A DNA stretch of 64,000 bases from Tuctoria greenei (lineage: Eukaryota > Streptophyta > Magnoliopsida > Poales > Poaceae), in contig JAYESD010000001.1 of NCBI GenBank assembly GCA_036927565.1, forward strand, positions 281,305,560 to 281,369,559. Reading direction: 5' to 3'. Numbering within the stretch: the stretch's first letter is position 1; each line of letters begins with the position of its first letter. Below the pieces are notes generated by a model. It was not told the origin of the DNA. It saw only the letters and a program-made list of their open reading frames with translations, and searched no databases. Made by a program: the position numbers and the translations under genes. Shown piece by piece: positions 1-10,439 of this stretch.

Positions 1-84
1 TGTACAGGGGTGAAACCTCAGAGGACTAGTACGCGTCAGGAGAATCCTTTGTAAAGACCTCGTAGTGATCTCCTGGCCACACAC
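1..84 (+). mobile_element. Tekay-like LTR, copy 1, segment left of the copia insertion
   Basis: This stretch matches 12762-12849 inside the complete LTR at 10216-13679, including the shared words TGTACAGGGGTGAAACCTCA and TCTCCTGGCCACACA. Copy 1 continues at 8182 after an inserted copia element, so this is the left piece of a split LTR whose 5' part lies outside the window. The uninterrupted copy at 12840-12860 serves as the empty-site reference. Confidence 0.85.
80..84 (+). repeat. Target-site duplication CACAC, left copy
   Basis: CACAC directly precedes the TG terminus of the copia element and is repeated at 8182-8186 directly after its CA terminus. Removing the element and one copy restores GGCCACACACCTACGG, which corresponds to GGCCACACATCTACGG at about 12840. 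A 5-bp duplication is normal for an LTR-retrotransposon integrase. Confidence 0.93.
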
Positions 85-692
85 TGTAGGATCGAAGAGC
101 ACGTTAAAATCTACCAGAGGGGGGGTGAATGGTAGATTTAAAAATCTTACGCAGCGGAAACAATTAAACCCAAACCCCTTCGGCAGAAAAACGATCTCTT
201 AAAGAAATCGTGTGTGAGACTAATCTAAATGTGTTTCACCGTGACAAAAGTGATGGATATCAGAGAGAATCAAGTCACGATGACAACACAAAAGAAATCA
301 CTCAAATCCATTGATAATAACTCAAGTTATGATCGAAAGATCAAACACAGGTCAAACTGCCCTACCCAAGGAAAAAACAGTTCTGGAATGCTACAAAGAA
401 ACTTGTGTAGATCATAGACCACAAATCCAATGACCGTGAAATTTTGATATATGATATATAATCAAGTTGTGAAGACAACCCAAAAAGAATCACGTCAATT
501 GGATATGTAAAACTCGAGTTATGATAAAACCACCGATGAAATGTAGTGCTGTCCAGAAACTCGACGAGTAAAACTTGTCTGGAACAAGTCGGACGAACAA
601 GGCACAAAAGTTCCTTCAAACTACGAATTTTATTCAATATAACACAAGAGGAACAGCTCCAAAGTCGTGCACCATGAGCTCTGGGCTCCCTT

Positions 693-700
693 GCTTATAT
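693..700 (-). promoter_or_regulatory. TATA box of copia 1 LTR
   Basis: The minus strand reads TATATAAG about 1.27 kb from the U3 end, followed by GC-richer sequence. It is the best TATA candidate in this LTR. The corresponding part of the 5' LTR has been deleted, so only the 3' LTR keeps it. Confidence 0.6.
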
Positions 701-1484
701 AACCAGCCCTTAGGCCAACTCAATATCAACTAGGACTCCAATCCTACTCAGATCACGAATCGTAACTTTCCATAGCTGCTCAAGATTCTTCTATACGCAG
801 ATAGAAGCAATCTTAAGACTTCCAAACACCTTAGGAACGTATCCCACATTCCTAAACAACTCAAATTCGTGACCCACACGAAATCCTATCATAACCAACT
901 CAAATCTTTTCATATTTGAGTCAAACCCGACTCAGCCGCAGCCTGAGTCCATAACCTAATCGGTTGGACCTTTCTGACCAATTCTTTACGTCCACATCTC
1001 TTCATCATGCCTTGGAACCATGTAGCCACGTCCATGCACTCCTTGCACACGTGCAAACATCTTACAATGACGTCCACGATACCTTCATATGCATTGTTCT
1101 TGATCCAATCATGCTGCGCAACCTCCTGATCAGCTCAACCACAATTCCTCCCGAACTTGGTTGTTGGAACCTCATCTCCTCCCTGAGACTAGTCCAATGG
1201 ATCCCGTCACCAGCCATGTCTTGAACTCAAGCAACACCTGCACATGAATAAACAACCAATCCATACGATCCCAAGTCCTCGACTTGACTCAAGTTAGTTT
1301 CGAACACAAAACCCTACATGAGAACTTCACATAAGCATGTTGCAAAACCACAGTAACACGATATCATCCATATCAACCAAAACGCACCAAAAACTTAGCA
1401 AATGAATACTAAGCAATCTTTCCAACAATGTAAAGCAAGTATGAAACATTGCAAATGAAAAGCAGAAGCACTGCGGTCAAGTTC

Positions 1485-1875
1485 CGGACCTTGCCAGAGC
1501 AACCCGGACCTTGAGCCGGAGCTAACAAAAGCTAGTAGAACCTAGCGCCGGAGCTTACCAAACTAGTACAACCAAGCTCCTGCCGGAGCTTACAAAACTA
1601 GCAGGACCTAGCGCCGGAGCTAACCGGAACTAGTCGGAACTAGTAAATCCAAAAGCCAGAGCTAGAACAATCAACTCAGAGTTTAGCAAAAACACGCCGG
1701 AGCTATCAAAGACATGTCAGAGCTAAAGACAAGACTTCACCGGAGCTGACCAAAGCTAGTTGGACCTAGCCAAGAAATCGGACCTAGCTTCGAACATAGC
1801 CGGAGCTACCCAAAACAAGCCGAACCTACCGTTGGACCTTGCTGTAGCTCAGAGCTAGAGTCGGACCTTGATAAA
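1485..1875 (-). repeat. CCGGAGCT/AGCTCCGG short-word array in copia 1 U3 (3' LTR)
   Basis: About a dozen imperfect units combine GCCGGAGCT, CGGACCT(AG/TG) and ACTAG(T) at irregular spacing of about 20-40 bp. The array lies in the U3 of the minus-strand LTR, about 0.8-1.2 kb upstream of the TATA box. It is non-coding. The same array is present in the truncated 5' LTR. Confidence 0.8.
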
Positions 1876-1964
1876 AAGGTGTTTTGGTGATATTTAAAAC
1901 TTTTATCATCAAAGCCAAGTGTATTCACTACAAGCCAATGTATTCAGCACATATAGGTCTTACA

Positions 1965-1980
1965 ATCTCCCCCTTGATGA
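1965..1980 (-). other. Polypurine tract of copia 1
   Basis: The minus strand reads TCATCAAGGGGGAGAT and directly abuts the TG start of the 3' LTR. This is the expected plus-strand DNA primer site and fits SIRE-type elements. Confidence 0.88.
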
Positions 1981-2046
1981 ATGCATTGGCAACACCATTT
2001 AAAATCCGAACATTGGCTTATTCACATAAAAGTTTTGAAGGCAATT

Positions 2047-2233
2047 TCTCCCCTTTTGTAAATTAAAAGTAAAATGAGAAGAAAATCCAAAAAATTAAAA
2101 AATTATCCCTATCTCTCCCCCTTTATTATCTCTCCTTATGCACATATTATCTTTCTCTTCATGCTTATCTCTCCCCCTTTGACAATGTATTCAACAAGTC
2201 ATGAGCATATAAACAAATTATCTCTCCCCCTTT
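2047..2233 (-). repeat. Additional polypurine-tract-like copies
   Basis: Four further runs of AAAGGGGGAGA type (minus-strand sense) lie near 2047-2056, 2111-2123, 2167-2180 and 2221-2233, upstream of the functional tract. Multiple polypurine tracts are a known trait of SIRE-type copia elements. Confidence 0.75.
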
Positions 2234-2980
2234 AGTTGTTATGAGCATATTATAATATATACATATAAACAAAGCTCATCCAAGTCATACTATCAAGTAC
2301 CTTACATTATCACATTAATGAAATACAGAAGGTAGTGTAAGCCATGCTAGAGATCAAATGTAATTTTCAATTTAAGCAAATCATGATCTCACAAACTTAA
2401 CTATTTCAAAACCTGAAAGCATGACACTAGTTGCTGCATTTTATTATTTTTCAAAGCATAAATTTAGATCATATGATATTTGCAAGAGATTATATGCGCA
2501 TCTGCCTTATTCTAACCAACCAAGCCAAGCCTATGTCATTTGACAATCAGAAGCTTAAGGACATGGTTTTAGTCATACACAACTTCTTCTAAGTTCATAT
2601 CTAAGTGCAATGATAAGCCATCTCAAAAGAAGAAGTGTGATGCATGCATATTCTCTTGATCTTTTATCAATTTATATTTGTTCATAAAAACTCAACATGT
2701 GAGTTGATTACTTGATTAATTCTTCATGATTAAAAGAATTTGTGAGCATGCAACAAGTTCAAAACAGCAAGAAAGTTCGACCATGACCAGATTTAGTGTA
2801 AGTAAATATTCCAATTACTAGACATGGCAAAAACTACAAAATGTATAAGACGAGTAATGTAGTAAGAACTTTCAGCATGTAAAAGGAATCACAAAGTCAT
2901 ATATGTATGAAATACTATGCTCATATTATTTTAATTTCAGATTCACATATAGACTTTCCAAGTTTCAAACCCCCCCCCCC
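2234..2980 (-). other. 3' non-coding leader of copia 1
   Basis: This AT-rich stretch between the end of RNase H and the polypurine tracts has no ORF of interest. A run of 11 C lies at 2970-2980, right at the end of the pol frame. SIRE-type elements often carry an extra ORF in this position; none is recognisable here. Confidence 0.7.
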
Positions 2981-4000
2981 TCAATTTAAGCCATGAGGAT
3001 GCATAACCCCTATTTCACTACGAATGAAACAAAAACGAGTGAAATCCAAAGGTTTTGTAAAAATGTCAGCCAATTGATGTTCGGTATCTACATGGTGAAG
3101 CACAATGTTTCCTTTTTCAACGTTATCTCGGAGAAAGTGATACCTAATATCAATGTGCTTAGTTCTAGAATGTTGCACGGGGTTTTTGGCAATGCAAATA
3201 GCACTAGTGTTATCACAAAACAGTGGAACACTATCTAGATCAACCCCATAGTCCTTAAGTGTTTGAACAATCCAAAGAATTTGTGAGCAAGCACTAGCAG
3301 CAACTACATATTCAGATTCGGCTGTGGATTGTGCAACTGAATTTTGTTTTCTAGAGGACCAAGCAACAAGAGAATTACCAAGAAAATGACAAGCACCGGA
3401 AGTACTTTTCCTATCAATCCTACAACCCCCAAAATCAGCATCCGAAAAAGCTTTCAAAGTAACGGTTGAGGAAGAAGGAAGAAAAATGCCAAATTCTTGA
3501 GTTCCATGTAAGTACCTGAGAATCCTTTTGACGGCTTGACGATGTGAAGCACGTGAGGAAGCTTGAAACCGTGTACAAAGACATACGCTGAATTGTATGC
3601 CCGGTCTTGATGCCGTGAGGTACAAAAGTGATCCGATCATGCTTCTATATTCTTTTTGATCCACGGATTCACCATCTTCATCAAGTTCAAGTGTTGTTGC
3701 TGTTCCCATTGGTGTCCGAAGAGGCTTGCTTTTGTCCATGTTGAAGCGCCTTAGGAGGTCTTTGGTATACTTCGTTTGATGCACAAAGGTACCCTCCTTG
3801 GTTTGCTTGATTTGTAGCCCCAAAAAGTAAGTGAGTTCACCCATCATACTCATTTCAAATTCGGAACTCATCATAGCTGAAAACTTGGACATAAGATCAT
3901 GAGAAGCACCACCAAAGATAATATCATCCACATACACTTGAACAAATAATGAGTCATTGCCATGCTTAAGCACAAAAAGAGTTTTATCAACCTTGCCCAT
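2981..4000 (-). pseudogene. copia 1 pol, distal part: RT C-terminus and RNase H
   Basis: This frame encodes the second half of reverse transcriptase and RNase H. It carries the YVDD catalytic box at 3923-3934 within FVQVYVDDIIFGG, the phrase DRKSTSGACHFLG, the STAESEYVV RNase H motif, and the terminal TEHQLADIFTKPL typical of copia RNase H. It ends with TGA at 2981-2983. It lies one frame away from the upstream pol frame: the normal EQGFTMGKVDKTLF reading is broken by a single-base loss near 4003-4008. The fragment therefore cannot be made as part of one polyprotein without frameshifting. Identity is certain; function is very unlikely. Confidence 0.93.
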
Positions 4001-6144
4001 GGTAAACCCTGTTCAAGTAAGAATGTTTTTAACCTATCATACCATGCTCTAGGGGCTTGTTTGAGACCGTATAAGGCTTTGGACAGTTTGTAAACATGAT
4101 TAGGAAAATCTGGATTTTCAAAACCCGGTGGTTGTTTCACATAAACCTCCTCATCTATGTAGCCATTAAGAAAATCACTTTTAACATCCATTTGATATAG
4201 CTTAAAACCTTTAGATGCAGCAAAAGCTAACAAAATTCTTATGGCTTCTAATCTAGCGACAGGAGCAAAAATTTCATCAAAATCTAGACCTTCAACTTGA
4301 GTGAAACCTTGAGCAACCAACCTAGCCTTATTCCTAACCACAACCCCATCCTCACTTTGTTTATTTTTATATACCCATTTAGTTCCAATTAAAGTGTGAC
4401 CTTGAGGTAGAGGTACAAGTTTCCAAACATTATTTCTTTCAAAATTTTCTAACTCTTCTTGCATGGCAATAATCCAAGATTCATTAGTGAATGCGTGTGA
4501 TATATCTTTGGGTTCAAAAGAAGCAACAAAAGCAGAATGAGCATAAGAGTTTGGATCGCAAAACCTGGACCGTGTGACTCGTTCGTGCAAGCTTCCAATC
4601 ATCTGTTGTGGGGGATGATCTTTGTAAAATCGTAGGGGAACAGATATCTCACAAGCTTCTTCTTCATTAGGTTCATCGTAAATTGATGAGCTTGTGACTT
4701 GTGGATGATCAGGACCAGCATAGGTGATAGCCGGAGCTTGTTCAATGTCCGGAGCTGGACACGTGTCAACTTCGGAACTACCAGGCAGTATCACCGGTTC
4801 TTCTTCATCTTCGAAAATACCCTCCCCCTGAGGATACGGATCTGGTCCTGCAACACCGGAGTTAGTACCTGGGCTAGCTTCATCAAAAGACACTTCACAA
4901 GTCTCCACAATTTTGTTAGTGTCAAGTAAAAGCACACGGTAGCCTCTAGTATGAGATGGATAACCAAGAAACATGCCATCAATGGATCTAGGTTCAAATT
5001 TATCAAGATTACCATGTTTCTTAACAAAACATTTGCAACTAAAGACCCGAAAGTGTGTAACACTAGGCCTATGTCCAAACCGGAGCTCATATGGGGTTTT
5101 ACCTAGCTTAGCACGCAAGAAAACACGATTTGAGACATAACAAGTGGTTGCTAACGCATCAGCCCAAAATTTCCTAGGAGTTTGATATTCATCAAGCATA
5201 GTCCTAGCCATCTCAACTAAGGTTATGTTCTTTCTTTCTACAACACCATTTTGTTGAGGTACATATGGTGAAGAGAATTGATGATCTATTCTATTTTTAG
5301 CACAAAAGTGATCAAAAGATTGATTTTTAAATTCAGTTCCATTATCACTTCTAATTGCTTTTAATGATCCTGGGTGATCAATTGATAATCTAAGAAATAA
5401 AGTCCTAAAGTGACTAAAAGCTTCATTCTTAGACGCCATAAAGTAAACCCAAGAGTATCTAGAATAATCATCAACAATAACAAGAACATACCATTTACCT
5501 CCGAAGGATTGAACACGTGAAGGTCCTACGGTGTCAAGATGCAAAAGTTGACATGGTTCAATTGTCATGATCATTGTGAGAGGAGTATGTGAACCTGCAA
5601 CCATCTTAGCATGTCTACAAGAAGAGCACACAATTTCTTTGTCCACTTTAAGCTTAGGCAGCCCACGTATGCGATCAAGAGCACTAACACGCGTTAGGTG
5701 ATCAAAGCCTACGTGACCAAATCTACGATGCCAAAAATATAAGTCCTTTGAATCATTAGCAACTAGACACCTATGCTTAGAGGAAGACATATCAAAATTA
5801 GCTTTAAAAACTCTTCCAAACCGAGACATGTTAAAAACAAGCTCACTATTTGAACCTACAACTTTGTAGCAGTTTTTATTGAAAATAATTTCTAGATTTT
5901 CATCTAGCAATTGTGAAACAGAAAGCAAGTTGTATTTCAATTTTTTGACAAGTGTCACATCCTTCAAAGTGTAGTGATCATTTACTCTAACCGAACCCTT
6001 AGCAATTATAGGAGTTGAAGAATTATCGGCAAAAGTAACATTCTCTACACGTGACACAAAAGAGAGGGAGGAGAACCAATCTTTGTTACCGGTCATGTGG
6101 CGTGAGCAACCTGAATCCACAATCCAAATGTTCTCCTTCCTCAA
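3871..6144 (-). pseudogene. copia 1 pol, proximal part: protease, integrase, RT N-terminus
   Basis: This 757-codon frame runs protease, integrase, then the reverse transcriptase N-terminal half. Protease has the motif WIVDSGCSRHMTG near residue 10. The integrase zinc finger shows paired His in WHRRFGHVG and Cys in CSSCRHAK. The integrase core has HLDTVGP, RSDNGTEF and PQQNGVVERKN. RT begins at NNVWKLVPLP and includes KALYGLKQAPRAWY. The frame is left open after LLEQG by a one-base loss, and the last 40 or so residues are out-of-frame read-through. The first listed codon is TTG, so the true reading continues upstream toward gag. Upstream in the same frame is a TAG (6154-6156) separating it from gag. 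Confidence 0.93.
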
Positions 6145-6153
6145 ACGTGTAAC

Positions 6154-6963
6154 CTACATAGAAGCACAATACATCGATGACTCAATACTGGGGTTAGTCA
6201 AAAGGTATTTAGGAATCCAGTACTGAGTCACGCGACGTGCAGTAGGAAAAACACGCGGAAGCTGAGACAAAACAGCAGGTTTATGAGTCAAAGTTTGAGA
6301 TTTTTTATTCTTAACTACTGACTTATAAGGTGTTACTTGTGTAGCACAAAAATCGGTAGCTCCGGGGGCAAAAACAGAAGGTCTGAAGGTAAACTTTGAA
6401 TGTTTTTGACTCAAAACAGCAGGTTGTATGTTCGGTTCAATGTGTGCAGCAAATTTTGCATGAAAGTTATGAGATCTAGCAACCATTCTTTCCCTTTTCT
6501 GTTGTTTAGCTAGTCTATAACAAAAATCTATGACATGACCATCTCTACCACAGAAGGTACAATGAAATTTAACTTTGTGTTCATGTCTAGATGAGCAAGC
6601 AATATTTTTATTTGAAACCGAATGAGACAACACTCCTGCAGATTTGAAAACCACTCCTTTTTGTTTAGGAACTGTTTGAATCAAACCACTTCCTAATGAC
6701 TTTACAATTTTAGGTGGATGTGCCTTAGCATGAGAATCAAAACCTAAACTAGTTTTATCATTGCATGACTTGGAGGAATTCAGCGGCAAGTTTAGGTTCT
6801 TATTCCCATTACAAAACTGATCTAATGTCCTATGCATGTCATCAAGTTTATTGGACAGGTCAAGGCAATTTTTACATGAAGTTTTTCTTTTTAGTTTGCA
6901 ATTGGAACAAAATTTAACTTCATGAGAACGTAAAGCATTGTTCAATATAGAAATTTCATTCAT
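6154..6963 (-). pseudogene. copia 1 gag, C-terminal fragment with zinc knuckle
   Basis: This 269-codon remnant of gag carries a CCHC zinc knuckle (CTFCGRDGHVIDFC, about 6529-6573), the RNA-binding motif of the nucleocapsid part. It is followed by a Lys-rich tail and then the sequence leading into pol. It is in frame with pol but closed by TAG at 6154-6156. The N-terminal capsid part is missing: the coding sequence stops abruptly at 6966, where LTR sequence begins. This marks a deletion junction rather than a natural start, so the listed Met is not a real initiation site. Confidence 0.9.
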
Positions 6964-6966
6964 AGC

Positions 6967-8181
6967 ATCCTACTCAGATCACGAATCGTAACTTTCCATA
7001 ACTGCTCAAGATTCTTCTATACGCAGATAGAAGCAATCTTAAGACTTCCAAACACCTTAGGAACGTATCCCACATTCCTAAACAACTCAAATTCGTGACC
7101 CACACGAAATCCTATCATAACCAACTCAAATCTTTCCATATTTGAGTCAAACCCGACTCAGCCGCAACCTGAGTCCATAACCTAGTCGGTTGGACCTTTC
7201 TGACCAATTCTTTACGTCCACATCTCTTCATCACGCCTCTAAACCATGTAGCCACGTCCATGCACATGTGCAAACATCTTCCAATGACGTCCACGATACC
7301 TTCATATGCATTGTTCTTGATTCAATCATGTTGCGCAACCTCCTGATCAGCTCAACCACAATTCCTCCCGAACTTGGTTGTTGGAACCTCATCTCCTCCC
7401 TGAGACTAGTCCAATGGATCCCGTCACCAGCCATGTCTTGAACTCAAACAACACCTGCACATGAATAAACAACCAATCTATACGAGCCCAAGTCCTCGAC
7501 TTGACTCATGTTAGTTCCGAACACAACACCCTACATGAGAACCTCACATAAGCATGTTGCAAAACCACAGTAACACGATATCATCCATATCAACCAAAAC
7601 GCACCAAAAACTTAGCAAATGAATACTAAGAAATCTTTCCAACAATGTAAAGTAAGTACGAAACATTGCAAATGAAAAGCGGAAGCACTGCGGTCAAGTT
7701 CCGGACCTTGCCAGAGCAACCCGAACCTTGAGCCGGAGCTAACAAAAGCTAGTAGAACCTAGCGCCGGAGCTTACAAAACTAGTACAACCAAGCTCCTGC
7801 CGGAGCTTACAAAACTAGTAGGACCTAGCGCCGGAGCTAACCAGAACTAGTCGGAACTAGTAAACCCAAAAGCCGGAGCTAGAACAATCAACTCGGAGCT
7901 TAGCAAAAACACGTCGGAGCTATCAAAGACATGTCGGAGCTAAAGACAAGACTTCACCGGAGCTGACCAAAGCTAGTCGGACCTAGCCAAGAAATTGGAC
8001 CTAGCTTCGAACATAGCCGGAGCTACCCAAAACAAGCCGAACCTACCGTCGGACCTTGCTGTAGCTCAGAGCTAGAGTCGGACCTTGATAAAAAGGTGTT
8101 TTGGTGATATTTAAAACATTTATCATCAAAGCCAAGTGTATTCACTACAAGCCAATGTATTCAGCACATATAGGTCTTACA
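6967..8181 (-). repeat. Truncated 5' LTR of copia 1 (1215 bp)
   Basis: It aligns with 741-1964 of the 3' LTR from ATCCTACTCAGATCACG to the terminal GGTCTTACA. In element sense it keeps the 5' end of U3 but lacks the rest, which corresponds to 85-740 and includes the TATA box, R and U5. The primer-binding site that should follow is also gone. CCGGAGCT words occupy about 7705-8090. Confidence 0.92.
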
Positions 8182-8186
8182 CACAC
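8182..8186 (+). repeat. Target-site duplication CACAC, right copy
   Basis: It matches 80-84 and directly follows the terminal ACA of copia 1. Confidence 0.93.
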
Positions 8187-8849
8187 CTACGGAAGTGTGT
8201 ATTGTGGTTGGCTGCCACCGGCATCAGGGAGGTTTACTTAGTCCACCTGGCAACAGGGGATGAAATCACGGTTGTGGGTAAAGGAAACATTCTCTGCAGA
8301 GATTGGAAAACTGTCATGACAGCCGTGCTCACGGACAAGAGCGACTTGGTGCTGAATTCATAATTAGACGATGGTTGAGATGATGGTTGGGAATGATATT
8401 GGCATTATTATATTATTATTATTGTTATGGTTGGGATTATTCACTTAGATGTAGGTTGCTAATGAAAGTTAAGGATATATTTAATGCTTAGTGCTTAAGC
8501 CACTATCAGCCTTTTCTCTTTTGATTGGCCTTCATGTCATTTATTTCCCACACTTGCTGAGTACCACGAGTACTCACACTTGCTTTGTTGTACTTTTTTT
8601 TATAAATGCTGCTCAGTGAAGAGAAGATTTAACGAAGACAAGTTTCTATTGAAGACGATGTGTAGAAGGTCGCGTTGCTGCCAGTCGATTTGCCTGTGGT
8701 TGCTCTAGAGAGTTTTTCCTTTTCCGCTTCTATTCAAAACCCTTCCGAAAGGTATAAATATTGTTTGCATGCGATATAAATGGTGAAACTGATCCTGACA
8801 TACATGTATTTTGCAGCTGGTTTTATTCTTAATAAAACCGGGTGTGACA
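8182..8849 (+). repeat. Tekay-like LTR, copy 1, segment right of the copia insertion
   Basis: It continues the LTR interrupted at position 84 and aligns with about 12850-13679. It ends AATAAAACCGGGTGTGACA, the same 3' terminus as the complete LTR, followed directly by a tRNA-Met primer-binding site. It is therefore a 5' LTR on the plus strand. Relative to copy 2 it lacks about 30 bp near 8780 and lacks the 132-bp tandem duplication seen in copy 2. Confidence 0.9.
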
Positions 8850-8852
8850 AAG

Positions 8853-8864
8853 TGGTATCAGAGC
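8853..8864 (+). other. Primer-binding site, initiator tRNA-Met type
   Basis: TGGTATCAGAGC begins three bases after the LTR end. This is the standard site complementary to the 3' end of initiator methionine tRNA, used by many copia elements and by Tekay-type chromoviruses. Confidence 0.9.
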
Positions 8865-10215
8865 TATATACCGACTCTAGGCGCGTGACCTTAGTTAGAA
8901 TGGACCTCTTAGACTTTCCTTTAAACTCGTTTATGAAGACAAAGATTCGACTCGACCAACAGAAGCTTCAGATGGACATATAAAGACAACACACAAGAAA
9001 AGAAGACTTTGAAGATTATTATATATCACTCGCTTAGGTCCCTTTTGTTTAGCGGGTGAAACTCTTGCCTTGTTCATAATGATTTAGAAACACGTTGTTT
9101 GATGTATTGCTAAAACCCCAATTAATTGTTATATTAATCGTAACAATCATAAAGAGTACACGAACCCATAAAAGGATAGCTTTATCTTGTTTAAGGGGGG
9201 TAGCCGATCGCTAATAAATCATATTATGTCTCCTTCGCCCAACTCACTTGAATCTCGAGGGCGAGATTCCTTGTAAGGTGGGTGGAATTGTAACCACTGT
9301 ATTTAACAAAAGAGAAAAGATCTAATAATAGCAATAACAATAATAAATATATTGATCATGACAATGCTTTTGAAATGAAAGATTGAAAGATTTTAAACCA
9401 CGATGGAAGTTATGTCAAATTGTAAACAATAATAATAATAATAATAATATAGACAAACATAATATGTCTTGCTGGGTGTTAATACTTTTAAATTAAACCA
9501 ATCTGATGTATTTCATCATCAGAGTTTTTCGTGAAATGTGCAAATGATAAATGCGAGAAAATGTGTTGAACTCAAATAAAATCTAGGAAGAAAATATAAA
9601 ACCTTACGACACGTAGTAGCACCGCGTCTAAGTAATAATTTGTTGACGTTAAAATCAATATAGTAATAATGATAGTGATAATAGTAATAATAATAATAGT
9701 AATAATGTGTGTGGTTGTGTGTCAATAGTTTAAAATTTTACTAATCGACATATTCCATCATAATCATTTATTTGTGAAAAATAATAATTTTAGTTTCTAG
9801 AAAATATGTTTGAATAAAAATAGAATTAAGGCATGACGATGAGAACTCAATCACACCTCATATCACCCTGTTAAATAATTATTAGCCTTGATAACAAACT
9901 AATATATAAATACAATAATAATAATAAAATATATAAGAAAATAATAATGATAATAGTGATAGTTATAAAAGAAAATAAGGTGTGAATTTGTGTGTGGTAA
10001 TAGAAATTTTCTTAAATCAATTTAGAGAATAAAAATATATTAATTGTGTTTTATGTATTCAGTTGTGTACAATGCTAATTTTTTTTAAAAGTATTAGAAG
10101 AACATTAGGAAGTAAATAATAATAATAGTAACTTGTTGATGGGTAAAAATTTGGTCCAATTCTTTCTCCAACCTTCTAGAATCTCGGGGCAAGATTCCGT
10201 TTAAGGGGGTAGAGT
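8865..10215 (+). mobile_element. Coding-less internal region of the Tekay-like element
   Basis: About 1.35 kb lies between the primer-binding site and the next LTR, with no gag or pol similarity in any frame. It contains the leader, several AT-rich and (TAA)n stretches (9429-9450, 9660-9710, 9915-9960) and three polypurine-tract-like sites at about 9190-9203, 9270-9288 and 10197-10215. An LTR-like start (TGTAACCACTGTATTT) follows the second of these at 9289, which suggests an internal LTR remnant spanning about 9289-10150. A complete LTR pair around a non-coding interior is the organisation of a non-autonomous large retrotransposon derivative. Confidence 0.72.
10197..10215 (+). other. Polypurine tract of the Tekay-like element
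   Basis: CGTTTAAGGGGGTAGAGT-type sequence immediately precedes the LTR start TGTCACACCC at 10216. The arrangement mirrors the AAGGGGGGTAGG tract next to the chromovirus LTR at 59925-59940 (opposite strand). Confidence 0.8.
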
Positions 10216-10439
10216 TGTCACACCCGTATTTTCAAAAACCAATAAAAGGCAAATAAAATAGAATTAGGAATAATAAAATAAGCAATAAGTAATTAAATAA
10301 ATAAAAATAAAAGAAATAACTCCATTAATAACATTTGTGAATAAGAAAACATGTTTATAATGCATTCTTACATGTGCAGTTTGGTGTGAGCTTTGAATTC
10401 AAATTCAATAGAAAACGTTTGGAATACAAATCAAATAGA

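Larger units (their letters stand above)
85..1964 (-). repeat. 3' LTR of copia element 1 (full length, 1880 bp)
   Basis: On the plus strand it starts TGTAGGATCG and ends GGTCTTACA. In the element's own sense it starts TGTAAGACC immediately after the polypurine tract. Positions 741-1964 align with 6967-8181; by eye I count roughly 37 substitutions plus a 9-bp indel, about 3%. It contains a TATA box (minus strand, about 693-700) and a dense CCGGAGCT word array in U3. Confidence 0.92.
85..8181 (-). mobile_element. SIRE/Maximus-type Ty1-copia retrotransposon 1, defective, minus strand
   Basis: This 8.1-kb element runs on the minus strand in the order 5' LTR (right), gag, protease, integrase, reverse transcriptase, RNase H, long 3' non-coding region, polypurine tract, 3' LTR (left). 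The domain order PR-INT-RT-RH makes it copia. The long LTR, the long 3' leader and the repeated polypurine tracts point to the SIRE/Maximus lineage. It has TG...CA termini and a CACAC duplication. The 5' LTR lost about 655 bp, including the TATA, R and U5 parts, together with the primer-binding site and the gag N-terminus. Pol has a frameshift, and a TAG separates gag from pol. It is inserted into a Tekay-like LTR. Confidence 0.93.

Noticed and set aside
362..637. 91-codon minus-strand ORF inside the copia 1 LTR
   Set aside because: It lies wholly in LTR sequence downstream of the TATA box, with no similarity to any gag, and the other LTR copy lacks the region.
964..1224. 86-codon plus-strand ORF repeated at 7190-7441
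   Set aside because: It is present twice only because it lies in both LTRs of copia 1. It is on the strand opposite to the element, and a 9-bp deletion shortens one copy.
8853..8864. tRNA-like match to methionine tRNA (also 40032-40043)
   Set aside because: Only the 12-nt primer-binding complement is present, with no tRNA gene structure.
9519..9725. Minus-strand ORF beginning with a run of Tyr
   Set aside because: It is a translated (TAA)n-type microsatellite in the coding-less interior of the Tekay-like element.
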